Origin: Sphingomonas faeni
Lineage (GTDB): Bacteria; Pseudomonadota; Alphaproteobacteria; Sphingomonadales; Sphingomonadaceae
Direction of reading: 5' to 3'
Assembly (NCBI RefSeq): GCF_024273235.1
Contig: NZ_JANBVH010000018.1
Span: 1 to 64,000 of the forward strand
Length of the DNA: 64,000 nt
The position numbers and the translations under genes were made by a program. The notes under the pieces were generated by a model. It ran no database searches. It saw only the letters and a program-made list of their open reading frames with translations, and had not been told where the DNA came from. This document shows, piece by piece, positions 25,045-33,868 of this stretch (position 1 is its first letter; every line of letters begins with the position of its first letter).

Positions 25045-25078
25045 CCCCCTCCCTGAAAGGGAGGGGTTGGGGGTGGGT
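25045..25078. repeat. Solo arm of palindromic repeat family 1
   Basis: A third arm of the same type as 24515-24549, in the same orientation, standing alone downstream of the DUF559 element. Inside is the hairpin CCCTCCC-TGAAA-GGGAGGG (roughly). The bases between 24970 and 25030 are a degenerate run of GGGAGCTAGAAG-like units. Confidence 0.7.
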
Positions 25079-25133
25079 CGGCTTCCGCATCACGCACCGC
25101 CGCCCCAAAACCCAAAACCCAAACCTCAAACCC

Positions 25134-25631
25134 TCAAGGCAAAACCTCCCCAGCCTCCACACCCCAAAGCCCCCCGATCTGCACGAACCCCGCCTGCCCC
25201 TTAACATCCATCCGGCACCAGCCATTCCCGCACTGGCTCAACCGCCCCACGACACCCGGCGCCGCACGCCACAGCAACCGGCTTCCCGCATTGGGCTTCT
25301 CCCGCAGCTCCACCGGCCCCGCCCCGCGAACGATCGCGGTCCGCGTGCCGCTCAGCAAATTCGCCTGCATCCAGCCCTCGGTCCCGTCGGGATCCGCGAC
25401 CTTGCGCCATTCCTTGAAGATCGCGACGACCTTGATCGGCAGATCCTGGCGTTGATACAGCCAGCTCGCGGGATAGGTCCGCGCAGGCCCGGTCCGCATG
25501 CGCGCGCGCGTCGCCGAGATCGACGCATAATAGGGTACGCTCCGCTTCGCATCGGCGGCCACCGCCGGGTCCGGCACCAGCGCGGCGGCAACGAAAACGG
25601 AAAGCGCGGCGGCGAGAATGCGCATGGTCAT
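25134..25631 (-). CDS. Secreted SH3-domain protein
   Basis: A 165-aa exported protein with a signal peptide ending near 'AVAADA' (residue 25-26). It has bacterial SH3-like domains (about 37-95 and 103-160). The phrases 'ARMRTGPARTYPASWLYQR' and 'KVADPDGTEGWMQANLL' are typical SH3_3 features. Such domains bind cell-wall peptides, so a role in the periplasm near peptidoglycan is likely. ATG 25631 or 25625 are both possible starts. It is divergent from the dehydrogenase gene. Confidence 0.8.
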   Translation of the reverse strand: MTMRILAAALSVFVAAALVPDPAVAADAKRSVPYYASISATRARMRTGPARTYPASWLYQRQDLPIKVVAIFKEWRKVADPDGTEGWMQANLLSGTRTAIVRGAGPVELREKPNAGSRLLWRAAPGVVGRLSQCGNGWCRMDVKGQAGFVQIGGLWGVEAGEVLP

Positions 25632-25757
25632 GTCCTAACTGGCGAGACGACGTCCTATCGCGACGAACCGCTTTGCTCAACCGAAGTTGAAGGCTCGACG
25701 TCGATGGGACGGCGACGAGACGTTGACGGGCACGAGCGCCTTCGCCAAGCCATCCGC

Positions 25758-26756
25758 ATGATCGACACACGCCGCTGTCCGAACCCGAAGGTCGTCGTCA
25801 CCCGTGAGTTGGCGGATACGCTGATGGACCGGATGGAGGCGCTATTCGATACGCACAACAACCGCCCCGACGCCAAGCTGACGCGCGAGCAACTCGCCGC
25901 CGCTATGGCCGATTGCGACGTGCTGGTCCCGACCGTCACCGACGACATCGACGCTGCCCTGATCGCCGGCGCCGGCGACCGCCTGAAACTGATCGCGAAC
26001 TATGGCGCGGGCGTGAACCATATCGACCTGAAGGCGGCGCGTGCGCGCGGGATCATCGTCACCAACACGCCCGGTGTCCTCACCGAGGACACCGCCGACA
26101 TGACGATGGCGCTGATTCTCTCCGTCCCGCGGCGGCTAGCCGAGGGCGAGAAGCTGGTGCGCTCGGGCCAGTGGAACGGCTGGAGCCCGGGCGGGATGCT
26201 CGGCCACCGGATCGGCGGCAAGGCGCTCGGCATCGTCGGGATGGGACGGATCGGCCAGGCGGTCGCGCTTAGAGCGCGCGCGTTCGGACTGACGATCCAT
26301 TACCACAACCGCACCCGCCTGCCCGCGGTCCGCGAGGCGCAATTGGCGGCGACGTTCCACGAATCGCTCGACGACATGCTCGCCGCGGTCGACATCGTCA
26401 CGATCCACACGCCGCTCAATCCCGACAGCCGCAACCTGCTCGATGCGCGGCGGATCGGACTGATGCGCCCGCATGTGTACCTGATCAATGCGGCGCGCGG
26501 CGGGATCGTCGACGAGGTGGCGCTGGTCGAGGCGCTGGAGAATGGTCGCCTCGCAGGGGCTGGGCTCGACGTCTGGGCGCACGAGCCGGTGATCGATCCC
26601 CGCCTGCTCGCGCTGCCCAACGTCGTGATGCTGCCGCATATGGGGTCCGCCACGCTCGAAGGGCGGATGGCATCGGGCGAGCGCGTGATCCAGAATATCC
26701 GGATGTGGGCGGACGGTCATCGACCGCCGGATCAGGTTCTCGACGGCTGGGCGTGA
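25758..26756 (+). CDS. D-2-hydroxyacid dehydrogenase (glyoxylate reductase-like)
   Basis: A 332-aa NAD(P)-dependent D-isomer-specific dehydrogenase. The nucleotide-binding motif is 'GMGRIGQAVA', and the catalytic Arg, Glu and His are in 'NAARGGIVDE', 'WAHEP' and 'PHMGSAT'. Sequence features suit the glyoxylate/hydroxypyruvate reductase branch. ATG 25758 is the first good start after the divergent SH3 gene. It is a stand-alone gene. Confidence 0.9.
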   Translation: MIDTRRCPNPKVVVTRELADTLMDRMEALFDTHNNRPDAKLTREQLAAAMADCDVLVPTVTDDIDAALIAGAGDRLKLIANYGAGVNHIDLKAARARGIIVTNTPGVLTEDTADMTMALILSVPRRLAEGEKLVRSGQWNGWSPGGMLGHRIGGKALGIVGMGRIGQAVALRARAFGLTIHYHNRTRLPAVREAQLAATFHESLDDMLAAVDIVTIHTPLNPDSRNLLDARRIGLMRPHVYLINAARGGIVDEVALVEALENGRLAGAGLDVWAHEPVIDPRLLALPNVVMLPHMGSATLEGRMASGERVIQNIRMWADGHRPPDQVLDGWA

Positions 26757-26844
26757 CGGCGGAGGATAAATCTGCATCAACTTTGCGGAACCGACACCGC
26801 GATGCAGCATTTGTCAGATATCCCCGGAGAACAGGAGTATCCCC

Positions 26845-27036
26845 ATGAAGAAGTTTGCTATTTCCGCCCTGCTGGTCGCATCCGCGGTGTCGATGAGCGC
26901 CTGCTCGACGCTCAAGGGCGCAGGCATCGGTGCCGCCGGTGGCGCAGGCATTGCGGCAGCCACTGGTGGTAGCATCGAGAAGGGTGCGGCGGTTGGCGGC
27001 GCCGGTGGCGCGGTGGTCGGCACCGTCGCCGACTGA
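26845..27036 (+). CDS. Small glycine-zipper lipoprotein
   Basis: A 63-aa protein with a lipoprotein signal peptide and lipobox 'MSAC' (Cys about residue 20), followed by an Ala/Gly-rich stretch with GxxxG spacings (glycine zipper). It should be lipidated and anchored in the outer membrane or inner membrane. The GGAGAACAGGAG run upstream of the ATG is a strong ribosome site. The composition suggests a stress- or envelope-related small lipoprotein of the sort common in Proteobacteria. Confidence 0.85.
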   Translation: MKKFAISALLVASAVSMSACSTLKGAGIGAAGGAGIAAATGGSIEKGAAVGGAGGAVVGTVAD

Positions 27037-27072
27037 TCGAGCGTGTATCGAGGTTTAGTGTACGGCCGTGTG

Positions 27073-27094
27073 TCCTCCCCCTGGCGGGGGAGGA
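27073..27094. repeat. Solo palindromic repeat, family 2
   Basis: The hairpin-forming stretch TCCTCCCCCTGGCGGGGGAG plus GA, equivalent to one arm of the larger family 2 elements at 37746 and 50743. It sits between two convergent genes and could act as a terminator. Confidence 0.6.
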
Positions 27095-27108
27095 TTAAAT
27101 CAATACCC

Positions 27109-27507
27109 TTAAACCGCGCGCATCCAATGCGTGCGGGCTACCGTCCCGGTCAGCACCTTCGACCCGAACGCCTTGATGATCTTCGCCGCATCGGCGCTGT
27201 TCATCAGCACGACCCGCGTTCCACCCGACGGCAATGTCTCGATCGCGCTGATGATCGCACCGTGCTTCTTGCACATCGCAACGACCTGAGGCTGCTCGAC
27301 GCTGACGTTCACCGCCCGCGAGATCGGCACGACGGTCTCGGCGGCCGGCTTTGCGACGATCTGCTTGTCGACCGCCGGCTTGTTGACGTCCGGCTTGTCT
27401 GCACCCGTCGTCACGACGCGAGCGCCCCGGTTGCGATGTGAGGATAGATCGTCATGCGGCATTCCCGGCTCGGAGCGGGAGCGCAAAGCATCTCTCAGTC
27501 GCAGCAT
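27109..27507 (-). CDS. Hypothetical protein
   Basis: A 132-aa frame (or 117 aa from the ATG at 27462) with codon use like its neighbours. The C-terminal part 'ETLPSGGTRVVLMNSADAAKIIKAF' looks like a small globular domain. The N-terminus is polar. I recognise no family. It is convergent with the lipoprotein gene and follows the LysE gene on the same strand. Confidence 0.5.
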   Translation of the reverse strand: MLRLRDALRSRSEPGMPHDDLSSHRNRGARVVTTGADKPDVNKPAVDKQIVAKPAAETVVPISRAVNVSVEQPQVVAMCKKHGAIISAIETLPSGGTRVVLMNSADAAKIIKAFGSKVLTGTVARTHWMRAV

Positions 27508-27571
27508 GCCCGTACGAAGCGCCCCGATGAACCTGTTATGCGCGCAATGCCCGGAAACGGCAATGGCCGCA

Positions 27572-28198
27572 CTACGTCCGCACCCGCAGCAAGGCCAGTC
27601 CGAAGCCGATGAAGATCCCGCCCGTTGCCCGGTCGAACGCCCGTCGCAGCGCCGGTCGCGTCAGGTATCTGGCGAGCGTCCGGCCGCCTGCCGCATAGAT
27701 GCCGTACCAGATGCTCTCGACCACCGCGAAGGTCGCCACCAGGATCGCGAACTGCGGCGCCTGTGGCGATGCGCGATCGACGAATTGCGGGAGAAAGGCC
27801 GCGGCGAACAGTAACAGCTTGGGGTTGCTGATGCCGATGACGAACCCGCCGCGGAACAGTCGGCGGGCGGAGACCGTCACCGGCAGCGCGTCCGCGCCGA
27901 CGTCGATCGGAGACCCTGCCCCGCGCCATGCCTTGATGCCGCGGAACACGAGATAAGCGACACCCGCATAGCACAGCGCGTCGAACACGCGCGGCCACGC
28001 CGCCAGCAACGCGGATACGCCCGCCGCCGAGGCCGCCAGCACCAGTATCAGCGCAGTCAGGCACCCCGCCATCGCCGCGATGCTGCGGCGCGCGCCGAAC
28101 GCCACGCTGCGCGTCATGACGTGCAGCATATTGGGTCCTGGCGTCCCGCACAGCAGGACTATCGCGATGACGAACAGCCACCATGCGTGGAGTGTCAT
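27572..28198 (-). CDS. LysE-family amino-acid exporter
   Basis: A 208-aa multi-pass membrane protein of the LysE/RhtB family. The diagnostic 'GTPGPNMLHVMTRS' near the start and six hydrophobic segments are present. It exports amino acids or homoserine lactone-like compounds across the inner membrane. ATG 28198 gives the family start; the frame upstream is random. Confidence 0.87.
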   Translation of the reverse strand: MTLHAWWLFVIAIVLLCGTPGPNMLHVMTRSVAFGARRSIAAMAGCLTALILVLAASAAGVSALLAAWPRVFDALCYAGVAYLVFRGIKAWRGAGSPIDVGADALPVTVSARRLFRGGFVIGISNPKLLLFAAAFLPQFVDRASPQAPQFAILVATFAVVESIWYGIYAAGGRTLARYLTRPALRRAFDRATGGIFIGFGLALLRVRT

Positions 28199-28285
28199 GT
28201 CTGCCCCCTGCCCTTCTTGCGGATACGGAGAAACCGGCTGCCTCCCGGCGCCCGCAGCCTGCTCGGAACCTTGCCAAAACCGATC

Positions 28286-28380
28286 CGTCACCCCGGACCT
28301 GTTCCGGGGTCCACGGTGCGGCAAACTCACACCTTAGAGAATGCGGCACCGTGGATGCCGGAACCAGCCCGGCATGACGG
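28286..28380. repeat. Composite palindromic repeat, family 6
   Basis: A GTCACCCCGGACCTGTTCCG-type hairpin (28286-28319) faces an inverted partner (28346-28380). CCACGGTGC and GCACCGTGG form the inner arms. Such 'GTCACCCC...CATGACGG' units recur in sphingomonad genomes by my recollection. It fills most of the gap between the LysE gene and the nitronate monooxygenase. Confidence 0.6.
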
Positions 28381-28443
28381 AGAAAGTGGCGTATCGGGAT
28401 ATCAACGCCGCCGCTAACCTGCGGTTCGCTACGGCCTCCAGCC

Positions 28444-29847
28444 TCAATCCCCCGTCAGGATCCGATCGACAAGCTGACCGACGCTCGGCACGAAGCCGTT
28501 CGAATAGAACGGGTCCTTCTTGAAATTATACGCGGCATGGCCCGCGAACATCAAATTCTGGTCGATGTCGCCGCCATGCGCGATGTCCTGGAGTGTCTTC
28601 TGGATGCAGAAGCTGCGCGGGTCGGCCAGGCGCCCGGTCGAGTTGGTCTCGGTATCCGCCCAGCTCGAGAACGAGCATTGCGACAGGCAGCCCATGCAGT
28701 CGGACTGGTCCTTGCGGATCATGCCCTTCTCGGTCGGGCTGACGAACACGAGCGTGTTGTCCGGCGTCTTCAGCGCATCGGTATACCCCTCGCCGAACCA
28801 CTGCCGCGCGCGCAACAGGTCGTTGCGTGTGACCCAGAAGTTCTTACCCTTCACACCGACGTCGAGCTGAAAGATGTGATCGCCCGCTTCCTGCGTCGAG
28901 AACGCGATCTGCCGCTCGGACCGCGCCTCCAGCGAGCGCAGGAACGGATTGCGCACCGCCGACGAATAGAACCCCGTCGGCGAGAATTTGTGCAGCAGCA
29001 CGTCGCCTTCCTCGATCTGGGTCAGGGCGTTCTTCCAGCCCTCCGGGATCGGGCTCTCGCGGGTGAGCAAAGGCCGCGTGCCGAACTGGAACGCAATCGT
29101 CCCCAGTTCCGGATTGTCGATCCAGTCGTTCCAGTCGCGCAGATACCAGACGCCGCCGGCCATCACGATCGGCACGTCGTCGCTGATGCCGCCTTCACGC
29201 ATCACGTCGCGCAGTTCCTTTACGCGGGGATACGGGTCCTGCGGCTTCAAAGGGTCCTCGGCATTCGACAGGCCGTTATGCCCGCCCGCGAGCCACGGAT
29301 CCTCGTACACCACCGCAGCCAGCCATTCGGCCGCCTTCGAATAGGCGCGCTTCCACAGCGCGCGGAAGGCACGGCCGGAGCTGACGATCGGCAGATAGCT
29401 GACACCGTAGGATGCGGTGATCTCGGACAGCTTGTACGGCATGCCCGCACCACAGGTGACGCCCGCGACCTTGCCGCGCGTGCGTTCCAGAACGCCGTGC
29501 AGGATCCGCTGCGCGCCACCCATTTCCCACAGCACGTTGATGTTGATCGCGCCCTTGCCGTCGGCGATCTCGTATGCGCGCTCGACCTGCTGCACCGCGC
29601 CTTCGATGGCGTACTGGACGAGTTCCTCGTGCCGGTCGCGCCGCGTCAGCGCCGCATAGACCTGCGGGATGATCTTGCCGTCGGGATCGTAGCTGTCGGC
29701 GTTCACGGCCGAGACCGTGCCGATGCCCCCGGCTGCAGCCCAGGCGCCGGCCGAGGCATGGTTGGTCGCAGCGACGCCCTTGCCGCCCTCAACCAGAGGC
29801 CAGACTTCCCGACCGTTATAGACGATAGGCTTCAGGCCCTTGAACAC
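28444..29847 (-). CDS. NAD(P)H-dependent flavin oxidoreductase (nitronate monooxygenase family)
   Basis: A 467-aa TIM-barrel flavoprotein of the nitronate monooxygenase family: 'ATNHASAGAWAAAGGIGTVS', 'GVTCGAGMPYKLSEI' and 'VPIVMAGGVWYLRD' are core flavin-binding segments. It is longer than the classical 2-nitropropane dioxygenases. The C-terminal extension (about residue 370 on) carries clustered cysteines 'DCMGCLSQC', with a further Cys in 'FCIQKT', possibly a metal or Fe-S site. The reaction is not certain from sequence. Terminal gene of its strand, downstream of the glycosyltransferase. Confidence 0.85.
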   Translation of the reverse strand: MFKGLKPIVYNGREVWPLVEGGKGVAATNHASAGAWAAAGGIGTVSAVNADSYDPDGKIIPQVYAALTRRDRHEELVQYAIEGAVQQVERAYEIADGKGAININVLWEMGGAQRILHGVLERTRGKVAGVTCGAGMPYKLSEITASYGVSYLPIVSSGRAFRALWKRAYSKAAEWLAAVVYEDPWLAGGHNGLSNAEDPLKPQDPYPRVKELRDVMREGGISDDVPIVMAGGVWYLRDWNDWIDNPELGTIAFQFGTRPLLTRESPIPEGWKNALTQIEEGDVLLHKFSPTGFYSSAVRNPFLRSLEARSERQIAFSTQEAGDHIFQLDVGVKGKNFWVTRNDLLRARQWFGEGYTDALKTPDNTLVFVSPTEKGMIRKDQSDCMGCLSQCSFSSWADTETNSTGRLADPRSFCIQKTLQDIAHGGDIDQNLMFAGHAAYNFKKDPFYSNGFVPSVGQLVDRILTGD

Positions 29848-29916
29848 GACGTCACCTCTCCCGGAAAATACGGCCCCCTATATCGCAAGGACGCGGGGCG
29901 CGAGCAATATTAAGAC

Positions 29917-31065
29917 CTAGGTTGGTATATCGCCTAGTGCGCCAGGGCGACCGAGCGCATCCTCGTACAGCGCGCGATAACGGGCGATCATGACCGCCTC
30001 GTCGTACTCCGCCCGTGCCTTGGCCTGGTTCGCGGCACCGACCGACGCCCGCAAGGCCGGATCCGCGACCAGCGCCTGCAACGCATCGCGCAGCCGCACC
30101 TCGTTGGCGATGTCGGTGACGAACGGCACGTTCTCGGGCGCGACCATCCGCCTGATATCACCGACCGGATAGCTCGCGATCGGCAGGCCCGCCGCCATCG
30201 CCTCGACCACGGAAATCGGAAACTGCTCGCTCCGCGACGATACCGCGAGCATGTCGAAATGGCCGATATAGCGATAGGGCCGATCGAGGAAACCGGGCAG
30301 AACGAGCTTGTCCGCCATCCCCATCGCGGCGGCCGCTTGCAGGATGTTCGCGCGTTCCGGGCCTTCGCCGACGATCACGAGGCGCACCCGGCCCGAGACG
30401 CCGCCGACCGCACGGACCAGCGCGGTCAGGTCCTTCACCTCGCGCAGGCCCGCCAGCGCGCCGATCACGACTTCCTTGGCGTTGCGCGTGAACCCGGGGA
30501 TCGCCTTGGGCTCCGGCTTCTGTGTGTAATAGGCGGTGCCGATCCCGTTGACGATCCGGTGGACGCGCTCGCGGGGCTGTTTCCAGGTCTTGAGCGCGAT
30601 CCCCTCGAGCACCTCGGACGGCACCGCCAGCGCGTGCGCCGCGCCCAGCGCGAGCCGCCGATAGACGTTGCGCTCGATCTTGAGTCCGCCCGCCTCGTCG
30701 GCGTTGAACCCGTCCTCGTGATGGACGAGCGGCGGCGCGCCCTTGCTGAACGCCCGCCGTGCCATCGCCCCGTCGATCGCGCCCCAGTTGTAGGTCAGAA
30801 CCAGATCGAACCGTCGCATATACTGCGCGATCGCCTCGTAGCGCTTGACCGAAGGCTTGCCCGTCAACGGCGGCGGGGTCTGTGCGATCTCGTAGCGAAC
30901 ACCCTTCGCGATCGAGTCCCGCGCACTCAGGGCTTCGGGCACCCCGGATACGATGGTGTGCTTCGCCCGATCCCCGAACGCGTTCATCAACCGAACCGCC
31001 CGCGCCTCCTTGCCGCCGAGGTCGAACGATGAGTGGAGGTGGAGGATGTTCACGGGAGCGGCCAT
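29917..31065 (-). CDS. GT4-family glycosyltransferase
   Basis: A 382-aa glycosyltransferase of GT-B fold. The acceptor-binding N-terminus opens 'MAAPVNILHLHSSFDLGGKE'. The donor-binding half holds the EX7E motif in 'SEQFPISVVEAMAAG'. It probably transfers a sugar to a lipid carrier or to an extracellular polysaccharide. The frame runs on to ATG 31119, but the hydrophilic Arg-rich extension looks unnatural, so I prefer the start at 31065. No polysaccharide cluster is adjacent. Confidence 0.87.
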   Translation of the reverse strand: MAAPVNILHLHSSFDLGGKEARAVRLMNAFGDRAKHTIVSGVPEALSARDSIAKGVRYEIAQTPPPLTGKPSVKRYEAIAQYMRRFDLVLTYNWGAIDGAMARRAFSKGAPPLVHHEDGFNADEAGGLKIERNVYRRLALGAAHALAVPSEVLEGIALKTWKQPRERVHRIVNGIGTAYYTQKPEPKAIPGFTRNAKEVVIGALAGLREVKDLTALVRAVGGVSGRVRLVIVGEGPERANILQAAAAMGMADKLVLPGFLDRPYRYIGHFDMLAVSSRSEQFPISVVEAMAAGLPIASYPVGDIRRMVAPENVPFVTDIANEVRLRDALQALVADPALRASVGAANQAKARAEYDEAVMIARYRALYEDALGRPGALGDIPT

Positions 31066-31119
31066 GGCGGACGCGATGCCGATTTCTCCAGCGGCTTTCA
31101 AGAGCCTGCGCCAACGCAC

Positions 31120-31356
31120 GTCACTACGGCATCACTGCGGCATTAAATTCGAACACACTCGATCGAAAAGATAACCGAAATAGGGTCACTCCCTTTATTG
31201 AACAAAAGTTAAATAACCAACCAACACTTACTGCAAACTTCAAGTGCATTCGTTTCGGATCATGACACTACAGATATGGACCATGATCAGCGCGCTTTGA
31301 TATTCAATTAATCGTAATCGACAGATCCCAGAAAAACTTAGGAAGGATCTCTCGAC
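31120..31356. promoter_or_regulatory. AT-rich promoter region of the Cys-rich gene
   Basis: About 240 bases of unusually AT-rich sequence between divergent genes, with TTGAACAAAAG and TTGATATTCAATTAATCG segments. The AGGAAGGATCTCTCGAC ribosome site just ahead of the Cys-rich gene is strong. Nothing else resembling a gene is seen. Confidence 0.4.
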
Positions 31357-31713
31357 ATGGCACATTATGATTTTGACAGCAAAGCAATCGATAGCGCGCT
31401 CGAAGCAGCCAAGGGGCATAGCGCCACACTTCAATCTTCGGCGATCAATCATCAGACCGACATCTCGTCCGGCGGCAAGCTTACCGTCAGCGCAAGCTGC
31501 ATCAGCGTAACCGTCGAGAACGGCAAGGTCTGCCTCAACCTGCCATTCGGCTTCGGCTCGGTCTGTCTGCCGATCCCGTCGATCTTCCCGAGCGGCACCG
31601 CCGGCCAGGCATGCCTCGATATCTGCACGACCTGGGGCATCCCGACCGGGATCAAGGTCACCGTTTCCATCGCCGGCAAGACGATCGTCCAGCAGACGTT
31701 CGGCTATTGCTGA
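31357..31713 (+). CDS. Orphan Cys-rich small protein, unknown function
   Basis: A 118-aa protein I cannot place in a family. Six cysteines at residues 48, 59, 70, 86, 90 and 118 lie in a beta-rich C-terminal domain ('KVCLNLPFGFGSVCLPIP', 'ACLDICTTWGIPTGIKVTV'). The first 40 residues are polar and end in 'SSGG', then the Cys-rich part begins. There is no standard signal peptide, yet the cysteine count suggests disulfides and thus export. The Gly-Gly at residues 39-40 could be a double-glycine leader cleavage site. A strong ribosome site and an AT-rich promoter region precede it. Confidence 0.65.
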   Translation: MAHYDFDSKAIDSALEAAKGHSATLQSSAINHQTDISSGGKLTVSASCISVTVENGKVCLNLPFGFGSVCLPIPSIFPSGTAGQACLDICTTWGIPTGIKVTVSIAGKTIVQQTFGYC

Positions 31714-31761
31714 TCTGAGATGGTCCGGTCGGCGCACGAGGATGCGCCGACCGGACCGCTT

Positions 31762-32871
31762 TCACGCCGCGAACACGTCCTTCGGGATATGCGTGATCCT
31801 GCATGCCAGGTCGGCCTCGCCGCTTGCCACCACGTAGAAGTCGCCCGCGTCGGCGATGCCCGTCGTGAAGACGACGTTATCGATATACATGCTGTCCTTC
31901 AGCGGCTCGGTCAGCGCCGGGTTCGGCTCCAGCAGCGCGGTGTGCTCGGTCGCGACGGTGATCGACGGGTCGTCCTTGTCCAGGATCGACCAATAGGTGC
32001 GGTAGATGCCGACCACGCCCGACGGCTCGACCCCGTGCCACAGCGTCAGCCAGCCGCGATCGGTCAGGATCGGCGGTGCGCCGCCGCCCATCCGTGCGGT
32101 CAAGACGGTGGCGGCGTGGGGGCGGATACCGGGCTTGTCGTGCGGCTTCCAGTGCAGCGCGTCGGGCGAGCGCGACAGGTTGATCGACGGCCCGGCGCGC
32201 CATTCGCTGTTCGGCGGATACGCGAAATACAGGTCGCCGAGCGGCCGCGTCTGCGCCCAATATTGCCCGTCGATCAGCCCTTCGAAGATCAGCATGTCCT
32301 TGTTCTGGTGATCGAGGACGATCCCCTCGAGCTGCCAGTCGAGCGCGTCGGCGGACGTGTACAACGTCGTCGAATGCCGCTCCGGGCTGACCGAGCACGT
32401 GGTCATCAGATAGCGGTCGCCGACCTTCGAGATGCGCGCATCCTCGACCCCGTAGCATTGGTACGAGGTCCGCGGCGCGATCGCCTTGTCGTAATGCACC
32501 GCGACGACCGCGCGCCCTTCGGCGTCGAGTTCGACCGGCAGCAGCCACGACAGCGACGTCAGCGCCATCACCTTCCACCCGCCGCCGGGGATCAGGAATT
32601 TGCGCGGATCCTTGGTATCGACCATCTGCAACGGCCACGCATCGAGCAGATACGCGCCGTCCTGCCAGCGGATCGCGTGAACGTTGCCGTCCTTGATCGG
32701 TTGCTTCAGCGCTTCGGCGATGCGCACCATCAGCAGCAGGTTGCCGTTCGCCAGCCGGGTCATCCCCGGATTGAACGCGCCGAGCACATAGGTCTCGGCC
32801 CCCACCTTACCCGCCAGCGGCGAGCGCGACAGGTCGATGTCGGCGGGGGTGAAGACGAGCTGGTCGAACAT
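31762..32871 (-). CDS. GH130-family glycosidase/phosphorylase
   Basis: A 369-aa protein of five-bladed beta-propeller type. The GH130 signatures are visible: 'GAFNPGMTRL', 'QCYGVEDARIS' with the conserved Glu-Asp-x-Arg, and 'LIFEGLIDGQYWAQTRP'. This family phosphorolyses beta-1,4-mannosides such as mannosyl-glucose; some members are hydrolases. Substrate is unknown. It follows the Cys-rich gene convergently, and the gap on its 5' side holds a family 4 repeat. Confidence 0.85.
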   Translation of the reverse strand: MFDQLVFTPADIDLSRSPLAGKVGAETYVLGAFNPGMTRLANGNLLLMVRIAEALKQPIKDGNVHAIRWQDGAYLLDAWPLQMVDTKDPRKFLIPGGGWKVMALTSLSWLLPVELDAEGRAVVAVHYDKAIAPRTSYQCYGVEDARISKVGDRYLMTTCSVSPERHSTTLYTSADALDWQLEGIVLDHQNKDMLIFEGLIDGQYWAQTRPLGDLYFAYPPNSEWRAGPSINLSRSPDALHWKPHDKPGIRPHAATVLTARMGGGAPPILTDRGWLTLWHGVEPSGVVGIYRTYWSILDKDDPSITVATEHTALLEPNPALTEPLKDSMYIDNVVFTTGIADAGDFYVVASGEADLACRITHIPKDVFAA

Positions 32872-32947
32872 GCTATTCTCCTTGGTACGTTGTTGCAGAC
32901 ATTACGTCCCAACCATCTTCGTCCCCGTTTCCGTCCGCCCCACCCCT

Positions 32948-33020
32948 TCCGTTCGCCCTGAGCGAAGTCGAAGGGTGTGCCCCAAGCGGCGGTGCTTCGA
33001 CTTCGCTCAGCACGAACGGA
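32948..33020. repeat. Inverted repeat pair, family 4
   Basis: TCCGTTCGCCCTGAGCGAAG (32948 on) is repeated in inverted form at 32995-33020 (ending CACGAACGGA). The arms are about 26 bases with a 21-base spacer. It lies in the gap between the GH130 gene and the SDR gene. Confidence 0.6.
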
Positions 33021-33051
33021 AATTGGGAGACCGATCAGGATCGACGACTCG

Positions 33052-33810
33052 TCATTCCCCCTCAAGCGCCCGGGGCACGATCACGATCTGCTGGATCACC
33101 GTCCGGGTCGGCTGGGTCAGCACGAACTCCACCCCGACCGCGATATCCTCGGCGCGCAGCATCTGCTCCGCCTCGATCATCTGGCGCTGCTTGTCGTCGG
33201 GCACGTCCGGATACTGCATGTTCGACCCGACCTTGCCCGGCTCGACCAGCGAGACCTTGATCCCCTTCGGCCCCAGCTCGCGCCGCAATGCCTCCGAAAA
33301 GCCGGCGATCCCCGCCTTCACGCCGGCATACACCGTCGAACTGGGCCCGAGGATATGCGCGCTCAGCGAGCCGATGATGACGATGTCGCTGATCGGCTTC
33401 ATCCGGTGCGCAGCGTGATGCGCGCTGAGCAGATACGCGGTGAAGTCGACCGCGATCGCGTAGCGAAGTTCGTCCTCGGTCATCTGCGTCAGGCCACCGG
33501 CGGCGACCGCCGCGTTGACGACGGTGATGTCGAAGCCGCCGAGATACGCTTCGCCCGCGTCGAAGAACGTGCGGACCTTGTCGGGGTCGGCGAGCTCGGT
33601 GGTCATCCCGTCGCCCTCACCGACCTCGCGGATACGCGCCAGCGCATCGCGCAGATAGCGCTCGTCGCGGCCGCAAATGAAGACCTTCGCGCCTTCCGCC
33701 GCCAGCAGCACCGCGATCGCCCGGCCGATCCCGGTGGTCCCCCCGGTAATGATCGCGCGGCGGCCTTTTAGAGGGCGGACGGTCGTATGGGCGTCGGCGA
33801 GTTCAGTCAT
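33052..33810 (-). CDS. Short-chain dehydrogenase/reductase
   Basis: A 252-aa classical SDR. TGGTTGIG is the cofactor loop (residues 22-29), 'VVNAAVA' the NNAG-like motif, and Ser148, Tyr161 and Lys165 (YAGVK) the catalytic triad. It oxidises or reduces an alcohol/ketone pair with NAD(P)H; substrate not readable. ATG 33810 is the first start after the hydrolase gene, which may be co-transcribed. Confidence 0.88.
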   Translation of the reverse strand: MTELADAHTTVRPLKGRRAIITGGTTGIGRAIAVLLAAEGAKVFICGRDERYLRDALARIREVGEGDGMTTELADPDKVRTFFDAGEAYLGGFDITVVNAAVAAGGLTQMTEDELRYAIAVDFTAYLLSAHHAAHRMKPISDIVIIGSLSAHILGPSSTVYAGVKAGIAGFSEALRRELGPKGIKVSLVEPGKVGSNMQYPDVPDDKQRQMIEAEQMLRAEDIAVGVEFVLTQPTRTVIQQIVIVPRALEGE

Positions 33811-33868
33811 CAAGTTTCCCGGCTTGTCAGTAAGTCTCCGCCTAACGCGCAGCCCCAGCCGGGTGTCC

